Positions 7,571 through 15,593 of a DNA stretch of 17,357 bases are shown here, piece after piece. Both the position numbers and the translations under genes were made by a program. Below the pieces are notes generated by a model. It ran no database searches and was not told the origin of the DNA. It saw nothing but the letters and a program-made list of their open reading frames with translations. Source of the stretch: Clostridiales bacterium (lineage in GTDB: Bacteria > Bacillota_A > Clostridia > Oscillospirales > Acutalibacteraceae); assembly GCA_009774735.1 (NCBI GenBank), contig VSOH01000011.1, positions 1-17,357 of the forward strand, in the 5' to 3' direction. How positions within the stretch are numbered: position 1 is the first letter of the stretch; every line of letters begins with the position of its first letter.

Positions 7571-7599
7571 ATTATATACTAAAATCATCATTTTTGCAA
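7571..7599 (-). promoter_or_regulatory. Sigma-A-type promoter of glgP
   Basis: On the minus strand TTGCAA (7594-7599) and TATAAT (7571-7576) are separated by 17 nt. The -10 is a consensus match and the -35 matches at four of six positions. The glgP ATG is 56 nt downstream. Confidence 0.75.
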
Positions 7600-7622
7600 T
7601 AGCAACTGTGAAATAACTTGCC

Positions 7623-9056
7623 TTAATTCTTTCTTCCACGCTTCAAAAACTTGTTAATTATTAAGCCTGCCAGCTCCTGAATAGGTCTTATATTCATAAA
7701 TATCATCAGTGCAAGCAATGCAGCTTCAACAATATAAAGCAAAACTCCGTCTTTCATCAGAAGCATCAGTGCACTCTGTACTATTAATATCAGCGTTTCA
7801 CACAGCATTATCGGAAGCTGGAAATTAATTTTAATATATCTTCTTGTATTTGCCCCCCTTGTAATGAAAACCACAAGGAACGCACAAACCGTGGCAATAG
7901 CAGCACCATTGGCACCGATTTTTGGTATAAACACAAAATTGAGAACAATATTTGTTACCGCACCGCTGAGTGCCGTAAGAAGTGCCATAAGTGACTTTTT
8001 CTCCGCCATATAAACAGATGCAAGGAAATTAACAATACAGGAATAGGTCGTTGCAATGATAAGTATCGGAACAAATTTCCACGACTCATAATATGACGGA
8101 GCAACAAGAATTTTCGTGATAAGCTGACAAGCGAGAATAAGTGCTGAGGCAACCGCAAACACACCGCCGCTGTAGACACGAAAGACTCTGCTGAAAAATC
8201 TTCTGCGCTCCCTTTTATTTTCCTGACTGTCAACAGCAGATAGCTGCCACGCATCAATAAATATCTGTGAAAAAAGAATTACAAAATTAGGGATTTTTGA
8301 AGCTGCAGTATATAATCCGTTGGCAGATGAGCCAACAAAGCTTGTTACCATATATCTGTCCGAAACATTGATAATCCACCACAGAATAACCGTAGGAATT
8401 AACGGCACACAGTACTTGAGCATCTGTCCCGTAATATCCCTTTCCGATAATCTCGGCTTGACAAATCTATAAAGCTTAGCAGTAATAACAAAGAATATAA
8501 CCGAACAGGCATCTGATGCGATAATTGCTGCAATATAGCCTGTTACACCCCATTTAAGCGGTCCCAAAAACAGAATGGTAAAAAGCAAAGTTGTAGCTGT
8601 TGCAATGATTCCGTCAATTGCAAAAAGCTTAACATAGCCGCTTCCTCGTACAAACTGCTGACAAAGCTGTCTGAAGCCGGAAATCAGAACAAAAGCAATA
8701 ACAAGAATAATATAGTCGCCTAAAACAAAATCATTGATTTTAATCAGACTTATCGGATAGGCAAAAAGCAGAAATACACCAAAGCCTATTATCGTTGTTC
8801 TAACTCCAACAGTTAATACATCTGCTTTGTTTTTTGCCTTATCAAGGGAAAATCTTAATGCTGCACTGTTAATTTGCAAAGTTACAATAGGTATTAAAAC
8901 ATTAACGGTCTGCTGAACCAAATCAGCAGCACCGTAATCGCCTGTTCCCATCATACGGGTAACAAAAGGCATAAGCAAAAATGACAGTATCTTTGACGAA
9001 AAAGTGCCTATCGCAAATATCAATGTATTTGAAGCTAACTTTTTATACTTGTCCAA
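7623..9056 (-). CDS. MOP-superfamily polysaccharide flippase (Wzx-like)
   Basis: The 477-residue protein is almost entirely hydrophobic, with about 12-14 membrane helices. It starts with the family-like pattern NTLIFAIGTFSSKILSFLLMPF, followed by a MMGTGDYG turn, as in oligosaccharide flippases and related MOP transporters. Such proteins move lipid-linked sugar or wall precursors across the cytoplasmic membrane. Basic residues end the chain (KFLKRGRKN). The start is TTG at 9056: in frame, a stop lies a few codons upstream and no ATG intervenes, while AAAGGGAA is suitably placed. It follows the preceding gene by 44 nt and probably shares its transcript. No glycosyltransferases are nearby, so the substrate is unknown; MurJ-like or SpoVB-like roles are possible alternatives. 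Confidence 0.85.
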   Translation of the reverse strand: MDKYKKLASNTLIFAIGTFSSKILSFLLMPFVTRMMGTGDYGAADLVQQTVNVLIPIVTLQINSAALRFSLDKAKNKADVLTVGVRTTIIGFGVFLLFAYPISLIKINDFVLGDYIILVIAFVLISGFRQLCQQFVRGSGYVKLFAIDGIIATATTLLFTILFLGPLKWGVTGYIAAIIASDACSVIFFVITAKLYRFVKPRLSERDITGQMLKYCVPLIPTVILWWIINVSDRYMVTSFVGSSANGLYTAASKIPNFVILFSQIFIDAWQLSAVDSQENKRERRRFFSRVFRVYSGGVFAVASALILACQLITKILVAPSYYESWKFVPILIIATTYSCIVNFLASVYMAEKKSLMALLTALSGAVTNIVLNFVFIPKIGANGAAIATVCAFLVVFITRGANTRRYIKINFQLPIMLCETLILIVQSALMLLMKDGVLLYIVEAALLALMIFMNIRPIQELAGLIINKFLKRGRKN

Positions 9057-9100
9057 AACTAAAATTCCCTTTCATCATATTTTTATTACAGAAGGCTGCA

Positions 9101-10372
9101 TCAATATTTCCATCCGCCGTTCTCAAAAGCAATCGTATTCTGATAGGATGCAGAGGTATAAATACTGCTGCCTCTGTACTGAGTACCGCTGTCAGCTTTA
9201 GGTCTTCCGAAAAGATAAACATAGTGATATCCAAAGCCTACACCTGCAGTAGTTGTTTTATCTGCACCGCCGAGCTTAACCATAACCTTTTTCTCCATCG
9301 AATTCATATTAAGCTCCATTGCCTGCAATGTCGAGCCGTTAAGCTCAGTATAATAAAGTCTGTTGCCGTGAATTACCGGATAGTCTGTAAGCGAGCATTT
9401 TTTCAGCAGTGTAACAGTTTTTTCAGAGCCGAATTTCTGCCTGATTAAATCAAAGCTGCCGTTATCCTGTTTTTTATAATAATAGAAAAATCCGCTTTCA
9501 AGTTCCATATTAACAATTGAATCACCTGTTGTGTCATCCCTGAAATATCTTCTGTCATTCTTGTCACGCAGACTGACAGTGATATACTGATATTTTTTTG
9601 TTACATCGTCATACTGTGTAAAGAATATTCTTGAAAGTGATATGCCGACAAACTTCAGCTTTTTATCTGCACCTGCCGTATAAAGAACCGTTTTGCTGTA
9701 ATCCTCGGTTTTAATATATCCTACTGAATTATCACTGCCTATAAAGTATATTTTATCATTATACAAATATGCAAATGCTATATCATCGGCAAGCTTTTTT
9801 TCCTCTTTGCCTGTTATTCTTGCTCTTTTAAGCTGATTTGCCTTTGTGTCAACAAAATAAACATAGTCACCTAAAACATTCAGATATTTATAATTATTTT
9901 TATTTGCAGTAATCTTTTCATTTGTTTCCTCAGAGGAATCAAAACGGTAAATGCCGTCATTTTCAACACTGAAATAATTATACGCCGCACTGAAGGTAAC
10001 TGCACCCGCCGTCTTATTAAGAAGATTTCCAACCTGATTGCCCTCAAGAGAGGTATCAAATTCAAACTCACTGATTGGTTCATAATCATAATTAGCCGGT
10101 CTTGTGGTCGTAGGCTTGGTTGTGGGGGCAGTTGTAGTTGTTGTTTGGCTTAGAATGTCCTCTTTAACAAAAGCCACAGCCTGCTCAATCCTATCCTCGG
10201 GCACAAATGATTTAATTTCAAAATTCGGGTCACAAATTTTCATTGTGATTAAAAATGCAGCCAACGCTAAAACTATTATTGAAATAATAATCAAAAGCGT
10301 TTTGCCTGCTTTTTTTCTTTTTTTAGCTCTCAGACGCTTTTTCCTTTGCTTTGCACGTTCTTTTTCATCCAT
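9101..10372 (-). CDS. Membrane-anchored extracytoplasmic protein, DUF5050/propeller-like
   Basis: The 423-residue protein has a highly basic cytoplasmic start (Arg/Lys-rich residues 3-24), one membrane helix at about 25-45, a Thr/Pro linker (76-92, TTTTTAPTTKPTTTRP region) and a C-terminal domain of some 320 residues. The domain contains repeated YFxxxDxxxIYR-like strands (YFSVENDGIYRF, YVYFVDTKANQLKRA, KIYFIGSDNSVGYI), typical of the DUF5050 beta-propeller-like proteins of Clostridia. Topology is N-in, domain outside. Function is unknown; sensing or scaffolding at the envelope is a guess. ATG at 10372 begins 3 nt after the proA stop, a spacing that implies translational coupling to the proline genes. 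The flippase follows 44 nt later. Confidence 0.75.
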   Translation of the reverse strand: MDEKERAKQRKKRLRAKKRKKAGKTLLIIISIIVLALAAFLITMKICDPNFEIKSFVPEDRIEQAVAFVKEDILSQTTTTTAPTTKPTTTRPANYDYEPISEFEFDTSLEGNQVGNLLNKTAGAVTFSAAYNYFSVENDGIYRFDSSEETNEKITANKNNYKYLNVLGDYVYFVDTKANQLKRARITGKEEKKLADDIAFAYLYNDKIYFIGSDNSVGYIKTEDYSKTVLYTAGADKKLKFVGISLSRIFFTQYDDVTKKYQYITVSLRDKNDRRYFRDDTTGDSIVNMELESGFFYYYKKQDNGSFDLIRQKFGSEKTVTLLKKCSLTDYPVIHGNRLYYTELNGSTLQAMELNMNSMEKKVMVKLGGADKTTTAGVGFGYHYVYLFGRPKADSGTQYRGSSIYTSASYQNTIAFENGGWKY

Positions 10373-10375
10373 GAT

Positions 10376-11623
10376 TTATCTAACCTGTCCGTTTCCGAAA
10401 ATCAAATACTTTGTTGTAGTAAGCTCACGAAGTCCCATAGGACCTCTTGCATGAAGCTTCTGGGTAGAAATACCGATTTCAGCACCAAGACCAAACTCAG
10501 CACCGTCAGTAAATCTGGTGGACGCATTATGATATACAGATGATGAATCCACTCTGCTCATAAACTCCATTGCCCTGTCATTATCATTTGTAACAACAGA
10601 CTCACTGTGGCCTGTTGAATTTTTATTGATATGCTCAATCGCCTCATCAAGACTGTCTACAGTTTTAACACTTATAATATAGTCAAGATATTCAGTAGCA
10701 AAATCAGCTTCATCTGCCGCTTCAATATCGGGGCACACTGCTTTTGCTCTTTCATCACCCTTGATTATAACTTGCTTTTCATCAAGCCTTGCCTTGATTA
10801 ACGGCAATGCCTTTTCAAGAATATCACTGTGAATGACAAGACTTTCGCAAGTATTACAAACACTGATACGCTGTGTTTTTGCATTAAAAATTATTTCTGC
10901 CGCCATTTCTATATCTGCATATTTATCAACATAGATATGGCAATTGCCCGAGCCTGTTTCAATTACAGGCACTGTTGAATTTTCAACAACGGCCTTGATT
11001 AAGTTTTTACTTCCTCTCGGAATAAGGCAATCAAGATAATCCTTCATTCTCATCAGTTCGGTTGATGACTCCCTTGAAGTATCGGCAACAAGCTGAATTG
11101 AATCTGCCGGCAGTCCGACACCTTCAACAGCTTCACGCATAATATCAGCAATTGCCTTATTTGATTCAATTGCTTCCTTGCCGCCCCGAAGAATAACTGC
11201 ATTACCGCTTTTAAGGCAAAGAGCCGCAGCATCAGCAGTTACGTTAGGTCTTGCCTCATAGATAATACCAATAACACCCATCGGACAGGATACTTTTTTT
11301 ATAATCAAGCCATTCGGTCTTTCAACAGTTTCAAGGACTCTGCCGCAGGGGTCATCAAGCTGCGCAACCTGAACACAACCATCTGCAATACCCTTTATTC
11401 TATCCTCGTCAAGCATAAGCCTGTCAATAAGACCTGCATTAAGACCTGCCTTTTTTCCGTTTTCAATATCAATATTATTTGCACTGATTATAACGTCTGC
11501 ATTATCAACAAGTGCCTTGCCGATTGCATGCAGTGCCTTGTTCTTAATTTCTGTATCTGCAGTTGTTAATATACCAGCCGCTTTTTTTGCATTAACTCCT
11601 AATTGCTCCAACATTTCATTCAC
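10376..11623 (-). CDS. proA: Gamma-glutamyl phosphate reductase
   Basis: ProA reduces gamma-glutamyl phosphate with NADPH to glutamate-5-semialdehyde, the second step of proline synthesis, in the cytosol. The 415-residue length is normal. Family motifs include PMGVIGIIYEARPNVT (114-129), the nucleotide-binding LRGGKEA near 145-151, IPRGSKNLI (201-209) and the catalytic Cys256 in QRISVCNTCE. The ATG at 11623 overlaps the end of proB by 8 nt, so the enzymes are made together. The C-terminus ends FGNGQVR and the next gene starts 3 nt downstream. Confidence 0.97.
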   Translation of the reverse strand: MNEMLEQLGVNAKKAAGILTTADTEIKNKALHAIGKALVDNADVIISANNIDIENGKKAGLNAGLIDRLMLDEDRIKGIADGCVQVAQLDDPCGRVLETVERPNGLIIKKVSCPMGVIGIIYEARPNVTADAAALCLKSGNAVILRGGKEAIESNKAIADIMREAVEGVGLPADSIQLVADTSRESSTELMRMKDYLDCLIPRGSKNLIKAVVENSTVPVIETGSGNCHIYVDKYADIEMAAEIIFNAKTQRISVCNTCESLVIHSDILEKALPLIKARLDEKQVIIKGDERAKAVCPDIEAADEADFATEYLDYIISVKTVDSLDEAIEHINKNSTGHSESVVTNDNDRAMEFMSRVDSSSVYHNASTRFTDGAEFGLGAEIGISTQKLHARGPMGLRELTTTKYLIFGNGQVR

Positions 11624-12404
11624 CCTTTACTGAAAAATATGTACCTATACTTTTACCGTCAAGCACCTTATAAATATCTGTCGGCTTTGCACCATTCATA
11701 ATAACAACAGGTATACCTTTACCTGTGGCAATTTCTGCCGCCTTGAGCTTGGTTGCAAAACCGCCTGTACCTTTTGCACCTGCTCCACCTGCAACCGCTT
11801 TCAGCTCTTCTGTAATTTCATCAACCCTTGTAATTAAGCTGGCATTACTGTTAACATTCGGATTATCGTCATAAAGTCCGTCAATATCCGTTAAAAGAAT
11901 CAGTAAATCCGCATCAATGAGGGTTGCAACCTTTGCACTTAGACAATCATTATCACCATTCAGAAGCTCCTCAACATAGACAGAGTCATTTTCATTTATA
12001 ATCGGCAGAGAATCATATTCCAAAAGCTGATTAAAGGTGTCAATCAGATGAGCAGTTTCCTGCGGATTTTCAAGCGTATCGGCTGAAAACAAAAGCTGGC
12101 TGACAACAACACTGTACTCACTGAACAGCTTATCGTACAAAAACATAAGCTCACACTGACCCACTGCTGCAGAAGCCTGCAGACCTTTTGTGGTAACCGG
12201 CTTTGATTTAAAGCCAAGCTTAACTGCACCTACCGCAATTGCACCGCTTGATACCAAAACAATCTCGTGCCCTGCATTTTTCAAATCAGAAAGCACTGAA
12301 ACAAGCTTTGCCATACGTGCAATGTTCGTTTTACCTGTGTTATGCGTTAAGGTAGATGTACCAACCTTAACAACAATTCTTCTCTTTCCCTCGACCTTTG
12401 CCAT
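11616..12404 (-). CDS. proB: Glutamate 5-kinase, short form without PUA domain
   Basis: ProB phosphorylates glutamate to gamma-glutamyl phosphate, the first and normally proline-inhibited step of proline synthesis. The 262 residues form the amino-acid-kinase domain: VVKVGTSTLT (12-21), VLVSSGAIAVG (49-59), PIINENDSV near 134-142 and GTGGFATKLKAA near 213-224. The C-terminal PUA domain of the 367-residue E. coli enzyme is absent; short forms are common in Firmicutes and are functional. ATG at 12404 follows GGAG. It is the first gene of a run with proA, the DUF5050-like gene and the flippase. Confidence 0.96.
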   Translation of the reverse strand: MAKVEGKRRIVVKVGTSTLTHNTGKTNIARMAKLVSVLSDLKNAGHEIVLVSSGAIAVGAVKLGFKSKPVTTKGLQASAAVGQCELMFLYDKLFSEYSVVVSQLLFSADTLENPQETAHLIDTFNQLLEYDSLPIINENDSVYVEELLNGDNDCLSAKVATLIDADLLILLTDIDGLYDDNPNVNSNASLITRVDEITEELKAVAGGAGAKGTGGFATKLKAAEIATGKGIPVVIMNGAKPTDIYKVLDGKSIGTYFSVKGE

Positions 12405-12438
12405 AACATACTACTCCATTTTAATTACAATTATTTGT

Positions 12439-12467
12439 ATTGTAACATATAAAACGCAACAATTAAA
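12439..12467 (-). promoter_or_regulatory. Candidate sigma-A promoter of the proBA operon (extended -10)
   Basis: On the minus strand an extended -10 (TGTTACAAT, hexamer 12439-12444) lies 35 nt upstream of the proB ATG. The -35 at the 17-nt position is weak (TTTAAT, 12462-12467). The same ATATGTTACAAT string forms the -10 region of the GH20 promoter. Confidence 0.5.
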
Positions 12468-12485
12468 CATTTTTATTGATTTTTT

Positions 12486-12515
12486 TGTATGTTTTTTTAA
12501 TTTTCGGTAAAAAAT
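12486..12515 (+). promoter_or_regulatory. Candidate forespore (sigma-F/G-like) promoter of ypeB
   Basis: TGTATG (12486-12491), 14 nt, then GGTAAAAAAT (12506-12515). Against the B. subtilis sigma-F pattern as I remember it (wGHATA, 14-16 nt, GGHRARMHTW) this fits 5 of 6 and 9 of 10. The ATG is 20 nt past the -10, so the leader would be short. AT-rich DNA raises the chance of a random match. Confidence 0.35.
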
Positions 12516-12535
12516 AGATTACGGAGGTTTTATTT

Positions 12536-13864
12536 ATGACTACAAGAAGCTATGTAAGGATTTTTTCCTTTGTATTGGCAGCAGTATCTGTTCTGGCAGG
12601 ATATGCGATAATTAATATGAACCATGCCAACAGCTACAAAATGCAGCTTGAAAACAGCTATCAGCAAAGCCTTAATGAGCTGTCGGAAAATCTGGACGCT
12701 ATTGAAACAAATTTAACCAAAAGCATATATTCCAACTCCGACAAGATGCTGCTTGAAATAAGCTCAGACCTTTATGCTGAATGCGGTGAAGCCAAAGAGG
12801 CACTTTCTCGATTGCCTGTAAGTCAGATGAATTTAAGCAGCACATACAAGTTCATCAGCCAGGCAAGCGACTATTCAACTTATATCGCTAAAAAAATTTC
12901 CTCCGGTGAAAAGATAACCGATGAGGAACACAAAAATCTTTCAACGCTCTTAAACTATTCAAGAAAGCTTAATGAATCAGTTGAAGGTATGGTTTCAATC
13001 TGCAACAGCGGCGGAAAAATAACCGCAAGCAATGTTAAAAGCAAAGCAAACGTCAATGTCAATGCCATTTCAGCAGATATGACAGCAGCAGAAGAAGCAT
13101 TTAACAACTACCCAACGCTTTTATATGATGGTCCCTTCGCAGACGCAGTACTCAATCGTGAACCGCAGATGATAAAAAACAAAGATAATATTACAAAGGA
13201 ACAGGCACGTGAAATTGCTGCGACTGCACTTAACTGTAATATTAATCAGGTTGGCAATGAAAATAATGAGGACGGCAAAATCCCATGCTATACCTTCACA
13301 TGCGGTCAGAAGCATATCGGTATTTCAAAGCAGGGAGGCTACGTTTCTTATATTCTTTACGGCGGCAAAATCACACAATCATCTATAACTGAGGATAATG
13401 CCAGAAATATTGCCAAATCATATCTGAAAAACATCGGTTATGAAAATATGAAAGAAACCTATTATATGACCAACGATAATATCTGTGTTATAAACTTTGC
13501 ATACAGCAAAGACGGCATAATATATTACAGTGATTTAATCAAGGTCGGTATTTCAATGGCGGACGGCAAGGTACTTTCACTTGAGGCTGAAGGCTTTTTG
13601 ACAAATCATATTGAAAGAAAAGGCTTCAGTGAAAAAATAAAGCTTGATGAAATCAAAAAAAATGCAAGCCCTTATCTTAAAATATTAGACACCAAAAAAT
13701 GTGTAATACCAAAGGAAAACGGTCTTGAGATTGAATGCTATGAGCTTCACTGCGAAAGCAATGAAACGGGCGAAGAGGTTTTGATTTATGTAAATGCACA
13801 GACCGGTGCAGAGGAAAACATTCTTCTCCTCCTGTACAGTGACGGCGGAACATTAACAAAATAA
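12536..13864 (+). CDS. ypeB: Spore germination protein YpeB
   Basis: YpeB is an inner-spore-membrane/forespore protein needed for stability and placement of the cortex-lytic enzyme SleB in Bacillus. The 442-residue length matches the roughly 450 of B. subtilis. Residues 7-26 form an N-terminal membrane anchor, followed by a helical region with SYQQSLNELSENLDAIETNL and LSRLP, typical of the family. The hallmark YDGPF is at 197-201, and three PepSY-type repeats fill the C-terminal half (about 216-275, 284-350, 366-430). ATG at 12536 has GGAGG 8 nt upstream. sleB, its usual operon partner, is not adjacent on either side. It diverges from proB, and a lipoprotein gene follows 53 nt later on the same strand. 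Confidence 0.88.
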   Translation: MTTRSYVRIFSFVLAAVSVLAGYAIINMNHANSYKMQLENSYQQSLNELSENLDAIETNLTKSIYSNSDKMLLEISSDLYAECGEAKEALSRLPVSQMNLSSTYKFISQASDYSTYIAKKISSGEKITDEEHKNLSTLLNYSRKLNESVEGMVSICNSGGKITASNVKSKANVNVNAISADMTAAEEAFNNYPTLLYDGPFADAVLNREPQMIKNKDNITKEQAREIAATALNCNINQVGNENNEDGKIPCYTFTCGQKHIGISKQGGYVSYILYGGKITQSSITEDNARNIAKSYLKNIGYENMKETYYMTNDNICVINFAYSKDGIIYYSDLIKVGISMADGKVLSLEAEGFLTNHIERKGFSEKIKLDEIKKNASPYLKILDTKKCVIPKENGLEIECYELHCESNETGEEVLIYVNAQTGAEENILLLLYSDGGTLTK

Positions 13865-13866
13865 TT

Positions 13867-13896
13867 TGAATAAAACAAATTTTATCGGTTAACCTA
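13867..13896 (+). promoter_or_regulatory. Candidate forespore (sigma-F/G-like) promoter of the lipoprotein gene
   Basis: TGAATA (13867-13872), 14 nt, then GGTTAACCTA (13887-13896). It fits the remembered sigma-F pattern at 6 of 6 and 9 of 10 positions. The -10 lies 21 nt before the ATG, nearly the same geometry as the ypeB candidate. Confidence 0.45.
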
Positions 13897-13917
13897 TTCT
13901 TGAAAGGAAGTTATATT

Positions 13918-14241
13918 ATGAAAAGTAAGATTTTAATTATAGCCTTAGCAATTGCTGTTATTGCAACTGTATTTATGGGTTGTTCTAAAAATGATGATAA
14001 TAACAATACTACAACCACAAACACAACTGCTACGACTACAACTGCAGCAAATACAACAAACAATAACACTACAACAACAAATGATAATAATACCACAGAT
14101 AAAAACGGCACAACAAATATGGTTGAATCAAAGGCCGATCAGGTTGGCGATGATATCGGTCAGGGTGCTGACGATGTTGCAGACGGCGTAGGCGGAGCAG
14201 TTGATAAAGCAGGCGACGCAGTAAAGGATGCTTTGGATTAA
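13918..14241 (+). CDS. Small Thr/Asn-rich lipoprotein, possibly spore-associated
   Basis: The start is ATG at 13918 with AAAGGAAG upstream; an earlier in-frame TTG at 13900 is ignored because it overlaps the ribosome-binding site. The 107-residue product has a lipoprotein signal (MKSKILIIALAIAVIATVF) and a lipobox ending in Cys22. About 50 residues of Thr/Asn low complexity follow (TTTT, TTNNNTTTT), probably a flexible surface linker. The last 35 residues repeat a GADDVADGVGGAVDKAGDAV-like pattern: acidic, Gly/Ala-rich and amphipathic, with no family I can name. It should be anchored by lipid on the outer face of the membrane. Position behind ypeB and a sigma-F/G-like promoter suggest expression in the forespore, which is inference. 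Confidence 0.8.
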   Translation: MKSKILIIALAIAVIATVFMGCSKNDDNNNTTTTNTTATTTTAANTTNNNTTTTNDNNTTDKNGTTNMVESKADQVGDDIGQGADDVADGVGGAVDKAGDAVKDALD

Positions 14242-14263
14242 TAAGAAAAATTACAAAACAAAC

Positions 14264-14309
14264 AACAAAAATAAACCGCTGCCGGAAATAGCAGCGGTTT
14301 ATTTTTGTT
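14264..14309 (+). terminator. Strong bidirectional terminator between convergent operons
   Basis: A perfect 19-bp stem (14264-14282 with 14291-14309), GC-rich at the tip (CCGCTGC/GCAGCGG) with an 8-nt loop. It is flanked by T-rich DNA on the plus strand and, read from the other strand, by TTTGTTTTG, so it stops both the lipoprotein transcript and the GH20-M28 transcript. Confidence 0.92.
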
Positions 14310-14312
14310 TTA

Positions 14313-15593
14313 TTATTTGCCTAAGCCTTTTTCATCAAAGTTAAGGATTGTTGAAATAACAACCTCATAGCCTGTTTTGATTGCTTCAGGAACTAATCTG
14401 TCATAGCTGTCGCGTCGGTTATGATAATAATCTGCCGGAGCAGGATCCATAGCAGCAAGGCATGTTGCGGTAATACCTGCCTGTGTGAATGCTGCGGCAT
14501 CCGAAGAACCGAAGAATACATTGGCAAATTTCAAATCATTATGATTTGCTTCAATTGCAGAATCCATAACAAGCTGACTGAACTCAGGACTGTGCTTAAC
14601 TGTACCGGTCATATCACGGCTGTATACATTAAGATATTCAAGATCAGTTAAGGTATCAACACAAAGAATAGCAGTTTCAACACCGCTGTTGACATATTCG
14701 TCATAATGATCCTTTGCCCACTGCTTACAGCCGCGAAGACCTGCTTCCTCACCGTCTGTAATCATAGCACAAACCTCAGTATTCTCAAAATCAACACCAG
14801 CCATATCAAGCATACGAAGTGCTGTAACAGCAGCATAAGTACCTGTTAAGTTATCGTTAGCACCCGGTGAAATTGTTTTGAAATCAATGAACAGGAAAAG
14901 AGTTACCATTGCAAGAGCAGTAACAAAATGGAAATAATAGCTATAATCGGTAATAAATGCACCAAAGCCGCCCATATCAACAAAATTAGCAATGATTGCA
15001 AGAATTGATAAAACAAAAGAAATCACTGCACCGCCGATTGTAAGTGCCATACAAGGCATCATCAGCTTAATTTTTTTTGTACTGTAATAAAGATGACGCC
15101 ACTCATAAGCGGAATCAATATGACCGCTGATAATAATTCTTTTCTTAACCTCACCTCTCGGCTTTCTTACACCGTAAAGATTATGACCCTCAACCTTTTT
15201 ATAAAGAGGGTCCATAAATCTCTTATACAGCAAAAACTCCATAACAGTAATAAATAATCCGACACCTACAAAGCCGCACACAATGCACTGTGCCACAAAG
15301 AATGATATTACACTTGTGAACACCAGCACCGCACAAACAACTACCGCAAGAATAATGCCGGCACTTACAAGCTTAGTGAAGTGAAGAAATGCTTTAGGCG
15401 CCATTTTATATGACTCAAAGCCTGTTTCATCACAGAAGGTATCCATCTCCTTCTTTATATGCTTCTGTGCTGCAAAGCAGTTTTCATTACCGGACTCACG
15501 CGGTCCGTACTTTTTGATTACATTGGTTATTTCGTGAACGGTATAGTCAACATTCTCTTCAATAACCGACTGTGGAAATTCAGCAAATTTCAT
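14313..15593 (-). CDS. Membrane-embedded M28-family metallopeptidase
   Basis: M28 peptidases are two-zinc aminopeptidases/carboxypeptidases. The expected ligands and base are visible: His158 and Asp160 in SGHIDSA, Asp247 in SPGANDN, Glu282-Glu283 in DGEEAG, Asp313 in CVDT and His391 in YYHNRRDS. The 426-residue protein is unusual in its membrane segments: two helices (about 73-95 and 100-122) lie before the catalytic domain. Two more (about 178-203 and 222-238) are inserted between the first zinc motif and Asp247. Which side of the membrane the active site faces is not certain. ATG at 15593 directly follows the GH20 stop codon, and GGAG sits in the last GH20 codons, so translation is coupled. 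Substrate is unknown; peptides or muropeptide fragments fit the neighbour. Confidence 0.85.
   Translation of the reverse strand: MKFAEFPQSVIEENVDYTVHEITNVIKKYGPRESGNENCFAAQKHIKKEMDTFCDETGFESYKMAPKAFLHFTKLVSAGIILAVVVCAVLVFTSVISFFVAQCIVCGFVGVGLFITVMEFLLYKRFMDPLYKKVEGHNLYGVRKPRGEVKKRIIISGHIDSAYEWRHLYYSTKKIKLMMPCMALTIGGAVISFVLSILAIIANFVDMGGFGAFITDYSYYFHFVTALAMVTLFLFIDFKTISPGANDNLTGTYAAVTALRMLDMAGVDFENTEVCAMITDGEEAGLRGCKQWAKDHYDEYVNSGVETAILCVDTLTDLEYLNVYSRDMTGTVKHSPEFSQLVMDSAIEANHNDLKFANVFFGSSDAAAFTQAGITATCLAAMDPAPADYYHNRRDSYDRLVPEAIKTGYEVVISTILNFDEKGLGK

Noticed and set aside
13985..14110. Possible tandem DNA repeat in the lipoprotein gene
   Set aside because: The ACA/AAT-rich stretch is Thr/Asn codon low complexity without a fixed repeat unit.
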